From: Hirudinaria manillensis | Lineage: Eukaryota; Annelida; Clitellata; Hirudinida; Hirudinidae | DNA: 64,000 bases | Direction: 5' to 3' | Assembly (NCBI GenBank): GCA_034509925.1 | Contig: CM067533.1 | Location: 7,804,035 to 7,868,034, forward strand | In this document: piece by piece, positions 44,601 to 56,490 of the stretch | Layout: every line of letters starts with the position of its first letter | How positions within the stretch are numbered: the stretch's first letter is position 1 | Notes under the pieces: generated by a model | Database searches by the model: none | Told to the model about the DNA's origin: nothing | Seen by the model: only the letters and a program-made list of their open reading frames with translations | Program-made: the position numbers and the translations under genes

Positions 44601-47600
44601 GGCTTGCTATGAATTGATGAATAACCCAGACAATACAAATCTTTGATGTGTATTAACTATTATCCAGGAGAAATAAAATATGTGCCAGAATCTAAAGACC
44701 AATATCAGTTTCCATATATATTAATATTCCAACATATTAGCAATATTTTTTTTCTAATGCAAGAACGACATCATCATCATCAGAGGACAAAGGACATCCA
44801 GGCCTACATTCGGTGGAGCCGACGGCAGCTGCCGCAACCACGGTGGGAGCCGCAACAAGAGCAAAGTTCTGGAGTCCCTGAGGATTAGAGTCTAAGGAGA
44901 GCACCACGGGCTGCATCCGACTGGTTGTGTGAGGAGCCATGTTGGATGACGGAGGCGTCGAAGACATGATGGCAATATTTCCTGAGCGAATCACGACGCT
45001 CAGAGTTACGAGTGCGTCGTGCAATTAACAAAACGTCATTGCATAAGAACTTACCATTATTACTATTATTTATTATATCTTACTATTATTATTATTATAT
45101 CTTATTATTATTTATTATATCTTACTGTTATTATTATTTATTATATATGATAATTGAAATAATAACTTAAAGGTTAATGTTAAAGTGTTGTAATGCATGT
45201 AGAGCCCATAATATTCTCCTTATGTGTCCCTTTAGTACTCACAATTACAATGTATTTTACAGCAGCAAATGAAAATTCAATAAAATATTATTTCACGTGG
45301 TGAATCAAAATTTTTTTAACCAACCAGAGTTTGGTGGTCTGATGGTTGCAGAAGCAGGTATGGTGATGGTTTGAACGGCACCCGAGAGGCCGCCCAATCC
45401 GAGCTGGTTTTGAGACAACAGGTGTGTCCCTTGGCTCGTCAAGAACCTGCCTCCTTCCTGGATTGAAAACTGCTGGAGCAAATGAGGTCTGCAGAAAAAT
45501 AAAAGAAATTAACTACAAATAAAAATATTTTTAAATTTGAAATCCTCAAAATACAAATTGAAAGAAATTAAGATGTTATTTATTGAATAAAATGCTGGAA
45601 AACAATTATTGGGGTTACGAGATGGCCAATCTATTTATATTCTCACTTGTCTGCATGGAGGACGGTGGACACTGGCAGTGATCCGGGCGAGATGATGTTG
45701 TAACTTCCTCCGATCAGCATGGCATTGGCCGACTGCAGGGGCATGAGATTGGTGCCCTGCTCAGAGGTGGAGGGCGTCCTCAGCTGACCCTGTGCAGACC
45801 CCGCGACCAGATGACCCTGCTGAGTCTGCGCCTGTTGTTGCTGTTGTTGGACGTGGATCTGCGTCGAGGCTGCATGTATCTGATGGAGTTGTATCTGCTG
45901 GGAGCCAGAGTTGACTATGTGCATCTGAGGAATCACTTTGGCTGCAAAGGACATCAAAGAAATGATCACTTAAGATTCAATTATGGATGCATTTTTTGCT
46001 TGACTCTATGCTTGACTCAGGAAGATGCAAAATGACTTAAAGCATGATGACACATGGTCGTGACAAAATAGTAGGACAGTTACATACGTCATGAGGGTCA
46101 ACATCTTTGCAACTCTTTATGGTTATTCTCAAAGTATAAGCATCTCAAATTATTATTCTTAAAGTACTGAAAACTGCATCTTAAAAGAAATGGTCTGGTG
46201 CAAAGCACTAACCAACAGGCACCACAGTGGACGGGATGGGCAGAGACCCGATGGTCGGCATGATGGGTATTCCCCCTAAACGTAAAGAAATTAATTCTCA
46301 GCATGCAGGAGAATCGGTAATCTATATACGATCTCCGAACAAAATTCGTAACAAAACAAAGAAACTGATTGGTTCGTTGCAACTTAAAATAACGCAAAGG
46401 CAACCATTTAAAGCATTTAACAACGTGATGAAAATAAGAAAGGAAAACATCAGAGATACTCTCTCTCGAGATACTAATATTTCGGATCAGGCAAAATAAT
46501 CATCCGTCCATTCGCTCTCCCTCCATCCTAACCTCTCACTTTCACTCATCCTCACTCATTCACTCCCTAAATCCTTCACTCTCTCACTCGCTCAGACCAT
46601 CCATCATCCATCCTAAACCTGTTCTGAGAGTAGTGGCGGGAGTAAGAGGCAAAGTGGAGTAAGCAGTGCTAGTGCCAGTGTTCAGTTTCAACTTTCTAGG
46701 CTTTGTTAGGTTCAGTGGTGACTGCGAGACTGCAAAATTCAGAGCTTCACTTCATTCCGGCTCCGCCTTATGGAAAGTGCGAGCAAAATCTGCGCGGTGC
46801 AATTTCTAATTTCGATTTCACTCACTGATTTTGTTGACTTGCTGCGAGGCCGCTGCCGGAGTTGTCGTCTTGGAAATGGAGGTCGAAGTGAGTATGACGG
46901 TCGGAGGACGTGGCAAGGGTTGAGACAGATTCAGTGCTTGACTTTGACCTGATGGAACAACGAGGAACGACGACGGTTCAAAATTTAAAAAAAAAACTGT
47001 AAAAGTTCGTATGAGCTCACTTCGAAGCCTTGAAGAAATCTTACCGAGTACGATGCTCTTGGGGACAGAAGAAGTCGAAGAGTTTATGGTGTTTATGGAA
47101 AGATTGATAGGGGAGGTTAGAGGAGACGACAGAAGGGTTCTCGAAGCCTGCTGCTGATGGACGACTCCGGGCACAGGGGCCGGTCTAGCCAGAGGTTGCA
47201 CCGTCACCGACGGAGATCTCTGAGGATTCTCGACCAAAGACGTGGAAATGATGCTTCTCACCGGATAATTCAAGGAAACCGAATTAGAGGAAGATGAAGA
47301 CATGGGCGCCTGGGGAACCATTTGAGTCGGCCAGGGTGATCTGAGATGGATGAGTAAGAAAATGTTGAACCTCTTGTTGCATCGGACCATTACGGCTGGG
47401 TAAAAGGGTCTCACCTCTGTGCAACATTGGAGCCCTGGGGTCTTTGCACCTGCGACACCGTGGCCCTGTTCCCGGAAAGTATGACTCTCTGCCCGGGATT
47501 GGGCATGACGTAGGCATTGCCGCTCAGCATGGACGAGGTGGACAGAGCAATGGTTGCCATGGATACAGTGTGTACGGACGAAGGTGAAGAGGACGACACG

Positions 47601-48979
47601 GCCTGGATCTGATGATGCTGGTTGTGCTTCGTCAGTGGAACGACGTTAGGGCGAGCAGCTGTTAAAGAAAATAAAAACATTTGTCGAGTCAGTGCCTAAT
47701 ATTACGTATTAATATAATACATAATAATAATGTAATATAATTTATAATATATATTAATATATTAAAAATCTCACGTCTCGATGTTGTCGTTTGGATTGAC
47801 TGAATTGTCGTCCTGTTGTCGAGAACTGCCGGAGCGCGGTTCCTGATTATTCTGCTTTGTAGGTTTACTGAACCTGCCATCTAATTAAAGAGAGAAAATT
47901 TTATTATTCAAGATATAATTATACTTTCAGCTGCATTATAATTTAGCATTTGCAGATAAAAGTGTAAACTTTGTAATTGTTATTATGAGGATATACTTAT
48001 CTAAACATTATCAGATAGAGACCTGTAAATAATTACTTGACGGATTACTTATTTATTCGAATTGATGTCAATTTATGCCTTATTTAGGCATTATTCAAAA
48101 GAAATACAATGCAGACTAGAAGAAATTACCATGCTATGCTGAGTGGCATCCATGTTGACAATGGAGGCACCACTTATCAAAGTCTGGTTAGTGGGCAAAG
48201 TTGCATTCACTCCGGCAGCAGACAACGTCACCAAACTGTTCAACAAGTTCTGTTGTTGATGCGGTTGTTGCAGAAGATGTTGTGCTTGCTGAAGTTGCTG
48301 TGTTTGCTGAAGGCTTCCGATGATGGCACTAGCAGCACCGTTTTTATCCCCAACCACACTCCCACCCACAATGAAACCACTCATTCCAGTTCCCCCTGGC
48401 CCAACAGAACCCCCACCTGGGACGAGAAGACTTGTGTTGGGTTGGGCCATCCTTGCCTGACCTACCACAAGCAAATTAGGTGTTTGCTGACCCATGGATG
48501 GGGTCTGAACAACCTTAGCCACCACTGACTGCCCTACACAAGGAAATGGTTCATTATCACTTAAACTATGTATGGTACATGTTTTAATATTAAATACATG
48601 AATTCAAACTATGAATGAGATTATTGGGAGGACTTAACATAATCTTAAAAGCACAAATCAAACCTTTTGAAATTCCAGACCTTCCGGAGGTAATCATTAT
48701 CTAGAAAAATTTCAAAATGGCATCAGTGATTACTCAAACATTAAAAACAAGTTGGTCTTTAAGAACAAATGGCTAGAGCTTACAGGCAGCCTTTTAGGCA
48801 CCTGTTACAACTTCATATAGATATCGCAGATAAATTGAAAAGTCAATCCGAAAACTTCAAAATATTTTATTCTATTTACTAACAGATGGCTTCGTCAAAG
48901 TAGATCCTGATATATCCACCTGGGATAACGGCCGGTTGATGAATTCTGATTTAGAACTACCTTCTTGTACTCCGCTCAT
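41629..48979 (-). CDS. SAP130: Sin3A-associated protein SAP130
   Basis: Twenty exons close in phase into 1207 aa (human about 1048): 48979-48884, 48700-48664, 48533-48130, 47880-47775, 47658-47415, 47340-47045, 46948-46826, 46275-46213, 45941-45647, 45488-45325, 44981-44808, 44521-44215, 44117-43758, 43439-43276, 43162-43057, 42911-42754, 42585-42448, 42187-42084, 41994-41860 and 41778-41629. The first two-thirds are low-complexity (Ser/Thr/Gln/Pro/Val), as in the family. Landmarks are SRIIRNRAP, SPRPPSILRKR near residue 760, HSRKKPRKQQ, an acidic run, then the conserved C-terminal domain (KEFKDKNGVRW, SWKPRNNHF, ISGYKLYLVSDHL) ending in a basic helix (LLKLLN...SKRVVKKKDRS). SAP130 is a nuclear scaffold of the Sin3-HDAC co-repressor; its C-terminus binds Sin3A. 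Gln runs near 45.8, 43.9 and 48.25 kb and an Asn run near 44.3 kb come from triplet repeats. Confidence 0.92.
42950..43010. repeat. (GA)n-rich intron tract
   Basis: Purine tract of GAGA and GGGAGA units in the SAP130 intron next to the exon at 42911-42754. Confidence 0.8.
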
Positions 48980-50064
48980 TATTAAGCATATCAGCTGTAA
49001 TTAATTTTTGATTTTTATGAACTTTGGTAGGAAAATACCAAACTCATTGGACTCAGACGATAAACACAAACATGAACAAACCTAGAACAGGGATGACAAT
49101 TTGAATGTATTTTGTCGATAGAAAAACAAATTTTATATCACGTCCGATTAAGATGCTAAAATCGTAGCGTTGACGTTTTCAAGCAAAACTCGACTCGAGA
49201 ATAAATTTCTGCAGCTTCCATACTCGATGCTGATTGGCTGTCCATGCAACGATGTTATTTGGTAACAAACTATTTTCGTTATTAATATTTTTATGCCATT
49301 TTATTTAAAAACATTTTTATTAGTATTTTAATTGTTTTAACAGTGTTATATATATTAATTTTTTATAACGTTATTCGTATAACAAAATATGTTTATTTTC
49401 AAATTTCAAGGCTAGAAAGTTATTAATAATTTTAAATGCACATTTAAGTTGCTTATAATTTTTTAAATAAATAAAAATAGTAAATAACAAACCTTTTATT
49501 TAATTTTAAAAATGTTTTCCAATCGGAGACTGCAAAAAATTTACTTCAGGTATGGAAAATTAAAACAAATTGAGAGTTAAATTTATCTGTGATAAACGTC
49601 TGTAACATTTAAATACTATTCATTATGAAAGATATCTCTTTATTTAAAATGGATTGTCTAAAAAGTATTGACTTAATCATGTATGGCGCTTCACGAAAAC
49701 AAAGATCCCTATCTTATTGTCAATTCCTTGACCAATAATAGCGGCAGTAAACAGCTGCTTAGATAGGCGTGGTTAAGCTAAGTTTAAAAAAGCTCGCTTT
49801 AAAATATGTTATGTTTTCACAGGCACCAGATTGGAGTTTGCGCTTTCATGAGTCCTGTGATGTTTTCGCCTGATCCATTCCTTAAAAAGAACCAGAATTT
49901 TACATAAGTGGTGTCATTTGTTTTCCAATGTATTTGTTTGATTAAAGATTTTGAATTAATCGACCGAGGAGTGAAAAACGGAGTCTGGCATGTCAAAAAA
50001 ATATATTTTGCTTTTGTCAAAACATACAAATTAAATAATTAGATAATTAAATGAATCATTCGTC
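48980..50064. other. SAP130 upstream region
   Basis: About 1.1 kb with no well-supported gene. A minus-strand open frame (50029-49817), preceded by an acceptor-like CATGCCAG, could be an exon (TPFFTPRSIN..., ending QTPIWCL), perhaps linked to the small gene just upstream of it; I could not confirm this. A CCAAT-bearing segment (ACCAATAATAGCGG) lies at about 49731-49744. Confidence 0.4.
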
Positions 50065-50301
50065 TCAAGTCCCGTTTCCTCCTCTTCTGAAAGGTAAACA
50101 AAGTCCCAATTTGGAGTGAATCTGCTCCAAAGATATAACACATTGTTGATTTTTAAGTTGAGACCAATACGTCGTATTCTCTAAAACGAGAGTTTGTGGC
50201 AATTGTTCTTTAACTGTAAAGAAAAAGAAATGACTGAAACTAATCAGGCACCTCAAACCAATAATTCACCTCATTCACCTGTCCCTACCTGGTGGCTGCA
50301 T
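50065..50301 (-). CDS. Possible 53-aa two-exon gene
   Basis: ATG at 50301-50299 begins exon 1 (50301-50289, MQPP, donor CAG|GTAGGG). It joins in phase to exon 2 (50213-50065, acceptor CTTTTTCTTTACAG), ending in TGA. The product has 53 residues: MQPPVKEQLPQTLVLEN then TTYWSQLKNQQCVISLEQ and a C-terminus IHSKLGLCLPFRRGGNGT. Both splice sites are good and the composition is not repeat-like. Exon 2 might instead end at an internal donor and continue to the open frame at 50029-49817. The family is not recognised. It is transcribed away from the ACS gene, 471 bp from its start. Confidence 0.4.
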
Positions 50302-50660
50302 TGCGAACGGTGTTTTACAGTAATGTTAGCATAGCACAAAGACAGCCTAATGAGCTAACCAGAGTCAATAATAAAAAATATTACAAGATTTTTTTTGTTC
50401 AACGCATGACAGACACGAAATAGAAACAGGTTAAATAACAGGTTCAACACCCGCGAAAGAAAAAAAAAACACGTATCGAATTGAACCTGTCCTCGAAATG
50501 AATTACATCAATAGTTTGCCATGTTCCTATTAATAAATATTGAAAACGATCCTAACAGAAATCGATATCCTGGAGTCACTTTGTATTCATTAGTCGGACT
50601 TTTTGTAAGCGATCTGCGAAAGGCAGCTTTCAGGCCGTCTCTGGTCTATGTCAAAGAATG

Positions 50661-50668
50661 TATATAAG
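50661..50668 (+). promoter_or_regulatory. TATA box of the acyl-CoA synthetase gene
   Basis: TATATAAG lies 105 bp upstream of the ATG at 50773, a spacing that would give a 5' leader of about 75-80 nt. Confidence 0.45.
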
Positions 50669-50772
50669 AAGAAAATGTATTGCCACCATTTATCGGCTTT
50701 GGAGTCTCTCGACGGAATTGTACATTCTCAGCTAGCACGCCTGCATTTGGCCTTGGGTCTTTTTTTATAAAC

Positions 50773-53700
50773 ATGGTTAAAAGTGATCAGCCACCTGTGT
50801 CGGTTACGGTCGAGTCGTTGCCTGTTTTTTTACTGAAGTCCCTGTCACAGGCGACACACGATGTTGCAATGGTTGTTTCATTTTTTATTTTATTCTGATT
50901 TTTTTTTCTGACATTTTTATGACATTTAAAATATTGTGAGTGGCTCTACAAAGGGCATCAATTGATTTGTAGAAAAATATTCAAAAAGGTCTAATTTAAA
51001 TGTTATTGTTATAAATGTTATGACAAAACATAAGCTTTCACATTACACACTGAAGAATATTCTGAAGAACTGACATAATATTGGACTATTTTGCACAACC
51101 ACAATACTGCAAAATATTAGAAAATCTGAATAGCTATTTCATTTCTCTCCTAAACTTTAATAAGATGTTTACATTAGATATGCCTTGGGTGGGATTTGAG
51201 ATCTGAAGAGTTCTTTGAATTAGTTTTCTTTTTCCTATATTCTTCAGAAGGGATAAAAAGCATGCAACTGATTTTCGTTTCTACTTGTTATCCATTACTT
51301 GTCCATTACATAACTAGATGATTAGAATGGAATACTCCCACAATGGAATTTGAATCCATGCTGCCATCCTGGGAAGCAGAATTTTTTATATTTTATTATA
51401 TTATATTATTATTATTATTATTATTATTATATTATATTTAACTGCAGGAACGTTGAAACTCATTTAAGTTTGAAAACTGATTTTTCTTTCTCTCCTCTCC
51501 AGGTTGATGGCAGGTCAGGGGAAGAGGTGACATTCAACAGACTCATCTTGACTGTCAAGAAATTGGCACTAGGATTGAACAGCCTGGGAGTAGAGAAAGG
51601 GGACATTGTGGGGATATATGCCTACAACAGTCTTGAATATGCTTACTCCATGATTGCCAGCATGCTGAATGCAGCTGTCCCGGCCATGGTCAATCCTTCA
51701 TATAAGACGTGTGAGTAATGCCTTGTAAATTAATATCTAATATCTAATATCTTCCTTTGCCACATATATTTTCTAAAAATAAGAAATAAATGTTTGTCTG
51801 ATTAATTCAATTTAAACATTTTAAGTGATTTAAAAAAAACTGCTTGTTTGGCTATAAGTGACAAAAGTATTAAAATTTTCTTCATTTCCTGGGGAAACTT
51901 TCTATTTCATTATACAATGAGCTCCTATAATAATCCCATTTTTAAAAGAATTTCAAAAATTGTTGCAAAAAAAAAATCATGCCTGGCTGGAAAATGGTAG
52001 CAAAAATTGAGAAAAATAACTACAAAGCACATGTACAGATGATGTCTGTTCATTTTAAACATCAACATTGCCAAAAAAATTTTTTATTATTTTAAAATAC
52101 TCTGTTCAATGTCAACAAATGTTCAGTGTCACCAAAGATCTTTTTTGTTTCAGATGAAATGGAACACATTCTGAAGCTGGTAAAAGCAAAATGGTGGTTC
52201 ACAACTTCATCTCTCTACAAGAACCTCGTGAGTGCCATCGAGAGAACAAATTCTCATGTCAAGGTGAAACAGAATATTTTGATGAACCGGTTTTTTTTTG
52301 CATTTGGATTTCTGATTGTTTATTGTGAAATAGTGTTAGAATTAATAGAATTAATCTGAGATTAGACAAGCACTTAATTCCAATTGGTCACTTAGTCACA
52401 ATTGTACACAATTACTTAAATCTACTAAAAACGTTTTTTAATGCAAATTCAGATAAACAACAAATCTTTGTGATTACAAAGAAATGCAATCTAAGATTAA
52501 AAAAGTATTTAAATTTCATGAATCCAGGGCATCATTTTGTTGGATACAAACCAAAGCTATCCAGATACCGTATCATTTTCCATGCTCGTCAAACACCCGG
52601 CATCGACCCCCAACCAGGTGCCTCTCCCCAGGGTAGAAATCAACCCAAAGGTGGATCCAGCCTGCATCTTGTTCAGTAGTGGCACAACAGGATTTCCAAA
52701 GGCAGTCTTGATGTCACATTACAATGTCGTCTGCTCCCTTAATGTGTTCAGGTTAAACTTTTTTGTAAATTAAATTTTATTTTATTATATTTAATTATAA
52801 TTAAATAAACTTATTGTATTTCATCTTAAGTAATACATTTATAATTAATTGATTAATTCTAAAAATTGGTTATTGAACACTGCAAAATAGGATGAACAAA
52901 ATAGTCAAACAGTGGACTTTACAATTATGATTCCCATAAGATTGTCAAAATGTCAGTAACAATATGGAAATAATGATTCATCCATAAAGTCCATCAGTTA
53001 ATTTATGGACCAGAAATTAATCTTAATAATCATTCTGATTAATAAACAAATCTGAACAAATCAAAACAAAATCAATAAACAAAACTTTAAATTATATCCT
53101 TTGTCTTAAACTTTCAATCCATCTTCCTGTACTCTGCAATTCCACAGGGCCATTTACGGATCCAAAGCTCGGCAACATCAGCAGCTAAAGCATCAGCCGC
53201 AGTCAGTCATCCTGGTCTTTCTGCCAATTTTCCATGCATTTGGACTGATGGGGTTGCTTTTGCACGCCTTGGCAGAGGGTCACAAGGTGGTCATCTTGCC
53301 AAGGTTCATTCCAGACGAAGTTTTTGGCTGCATAGAAAAGTACAAGGTAGACCACCACACCAGGCTTTACTCAGATTAACTTATAACAGCTTTATGTAAC
53401 ATGTCCAGAGCTATTTAAGAAGCAATGAACTACATAGAAATGAATTAAGTTTAAAATAGTTATTAAAAATATAGACTACAAATTTCGTTTTCAGATTACG
53501 TAATTATTTTCAAAGTTCATTTTGTCTTTGCAAGAAAAAAATATACTAAATTCACATCAAGTGGGCTACTGTTACATAATCATACTACTTCGTTTTTTTC
53601 TTTTTAAATTTTTAATTTTAAATAGGTCACCATGACAGCCCTCGTTCCTCCGGTCATGGTGTACATGTGCAAGAACAAAGATCTTAGGAAGAAATACGAT

Positions 53701-55446
53701 TTCTCGAGTCTCAGAACAATCCTTTGCGGAGCTGCTCCCCTCTCCAAGGACATTGAAAAGGATTTTGTTGACCTTTACATAAAAGAGGGTCTTAGCCAAG
53801 GTCGGTAGATTGTTTTTAAAGGTTGCCAATTGATTTCAATTGATTGATCCATCTGGTCTTTGGCAATCTTTTTATGCAAATGATTGTTTGATCATTCCGT
53901 ATGAAATTTTAGTCAGTGTATGAAATCTGGGATTTTTTTTATATCGGGTAAATAACACGAAATAAGGAAATAACTAGTTAATGCAAACTTTTAAGTGTGA
54001 TTTATTAAACAAAACTGTTTTTCATTTTTCCACTAGGCTACGGAATGACAGAAACAACTCTTGCAGTGCTGGTAAACATACCTGGTAGACCAGTGAAGGA
54101 GGGGTCAACAGGTCAGGTGGTTCCAAATTCAGAAGTTGCTGTAAGTTGCACAAATAATTAAAATTGATTTATTGACATTTTCAAACATGTTGCTAGTTGA
54201 GTCACTTGAATATTTTTGTTTGAGGCTTGTAACCAAATTTTCATCATGTTTCTAAGCATTCAATCAATTCCTATATCTGAATAACAAAAGAGGCCAAACA
54301 AATTAAATAAATGAATAAATTGATAAAATAATCCTCATACATGTTAAATAAGTAAATAAATAAAATAATCTCCAAACAGATTAAATGCCCAGACACAAAC
54401 AAGGAGCTTGGTCCTCACCAGACAGGAGAGATTTGCGTCAAATCCGAACAGGTGATGCTCGGTTACCTGAACGACCCCGAAGCCACGAGACAGACGATCG
54501 ACCCACAGGGCTGGCTACATACAGGTGGGTCTCCTTTACCTGTGAGGAGTACCATTCCACTTAGTTTTGTACTACAAGCTGTTCATTCTCACAGGGGACA
54601 TTGGTTACTATGACGACGAGGGATACTTCTTCGTGATTGGTAGAATCAAAGAGCTAATCAAATGCAAAGGTTTCCAGGTCGTGAACTTCTTGTTCGGTTG
54701 TGATAAATCAATTAACCAATCGATTAACCAATTGATTAATCTATTGATTAAACCAGGAACTTATCAGTTCTCTTGCCACCTAGCTCACAACTAAACAAGA
54801 AAACTCATCCACTCCCCTATTTTTTATTAATTATCGGCTAAATAAGTACAACCAGAAATTGAATTCTCAGGTTGCTCCTGCTGAAATCGAGAGACTTTTA
54901 CTGAACCATCCGTCAATCGGCGAGGTGGCCGTCGTGGGAATTCCCGACCAGATCTATGGGGAGGTGCCGAAAGCTTTTGTCGTAAAAAAGTGTGGACACT
55001 CGCTGTCGGCCAAAGAAGTTGCAGACTACGTTGCAAGTAGGTGACCAACTTTATAAGTTCTTGAGGTTTAAGATTTAGTTTGAAATGTACATGCAGATAA
55101 GGTACCAAATGTATCGGATATCAGATATCGGATATCCTTTGGGCCTCCCATCTTCCTTGACATTTTGCAGAAATTCTTCTATTGTTGGAACATTAAATTT
55201 ATATTCAATTTATATTTTATGGAATAGGAATACTATTGATTTTGTACTATTAATCACTCATTAATTCTGTCATGCATGTGTACAAAGTACTACAACAGCA
55301 GTTAACTCCCTCCAGGTAGGCTGTCCAATCACAAGCACCTGAGAGGTGGAGTGGACTTTCTGGATTCAATACCAAAGACAGAGAGTGGGAAATTCCTAAG
55401 AAGGAAACTAATCGAGATGAGCATAAAGCCAAAGAGCAGACTGTGA
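50773..55446 (+). CDS. Peroxisomal 4-coumarate-CoA ligase/luciferase-like acyl-CoA synthetase
   Basis: Eleven exons close in phase into 547 aa: 50773-50871, 51503-51710, 52154-52263, 52528-52751, 53148-53346, 53626-53800, 54037-54140, 54380-54524, 54595-54677, 54871-55036 and 55316-55446 (TGA). The start ATG (AAACATGG) is the first in frame. It is an ANL-superfamily enzyme: it activates a carboxylic acid with ATP to an acyl-adenylate, then forms the CoA thioester. Seen: the P-loop-like motif [13 protein letters not shown] (about residue 195; Ala replaces the usual Gly after PK), [35 protein letters not shown] with hinge [14 protein letters not shown], and the C-terminal catalytic Lys motif [11 protein letters not shown]. 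The last three residues are SRL, a type 1 peroxisomal targeting signal. Length and motifs fit the luciferase/4CL clade found widely in invertebrates. The substrate cannot be read from sequence, and luciferase activity should not be assumed. Confidence 0.93.
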
Positions 55447-55570
55447 ACTTCAATTAATGACAGCATTTGTCATGACTGGTGCTCCACAAATCTCATCACC
55501 TACAATTTAGTGGTTCGAACAATTATTTACTAAAGAATTATTTTAATTATTTTGCTAAAGAAAAAAATGA

Positions 55571-55576
55571 AATAAA
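55571..55576 (+). terminator. Poly(A) signal AATAAA of the acyl-CoA synthetase gene
   Basis: AATAAA about 125 nt after the ACS stop codon; other AT-rich hexamers nearby could also serve. Confidence 0.5.
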
Positions 55577-55703
55577 AAGCAAATTGAGTTTATTATTTTT
55601 TATTAATTTATATATGTGTGTCTTTATCTATTTTAAAAGCTTCAACCTCAAAATAAATTTTTTCTTATAACTTTCTGAAACAAATGTTTCCAGAATTCAT
55701 CTG

Positions 55704-55753
<50 letters not shown>

Positions 55754-56466
55754 GGTGATGATGATGTCTACTTTGTGATCCGATTGAACATGAATGTAAT
55801 GAAGCCAATTTAATGAAGGATTAATTAGCATTAGGTTTGCAATTGTTAAAAAGTAAGTGAGTGAGTAAAGAAAGGTGGTCAGGAACACGAAGCAATACTA
55901 ATACTAACCAGCTAACCAATTATTGACCATCTCTTTGCAAGCACGAAGCAAATTATCAATCAAAAATGTTATAAATTAGTCCTGATAAATTAGCCATAAA
56001 TTAATCAATCTTATAAGTATAAGTTAACACCTTTCACTATCCAAAATATCATGGCCTCACAAATAGAAGGATTAAAGTCAAACATTGACAAAGACAGGTT
56101 CGTGCCGAAAGCATGAACTTCTTCTCCAGGAGCCAGGATTGTCTCAGGCCCTCGGGTCGCAGAGATCAAACCTGCAAATTATGATGATGATGATTAACGT
56201 TATTAAGATAATAATTATTATGATAAAGATGATGATGATTAACATTATTAAACCATATGAGCAAAGTATCATGGAAAGGCATGGCCATCAAACAAAGCAA
56301 CATGTTATTGCATTTCAAAAACTTTTTTCCCACACTTTTCCGTGTTTAGCATCAGCCTGAGTGAAGTGTCTGTTCAGCTGAAGCATGAGTTATTATTATT
56401 ATTATTATTATCATTATCATTTTTATTATTTGCCATGCCCTCCATAATTTTCATAATTTGTTACAT

Positions 56467-56472
56467 TTTATT
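56467..56472 (-). terminator. Poly(A) signal AATAAA of ESYT
   Basis: AATAAA on the minus strand, about 19 nt after the ESYT TAA (56491-56493). Confidence 0.5.
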
Positions 56473-56490
56473 TTTAATTACTCACAATTA

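Larger units (their letters stand above)
55447..56490. other. Convergent 3' spacer between ACS and ESYT
   Basis: About 1 kb. It holds the ACS 3' end, a GAT array (55704-55766), a GAT/AAT run near 56177-56240 and a short TTA run (56391-56430). No gene is supported. Confidence 0.5.
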
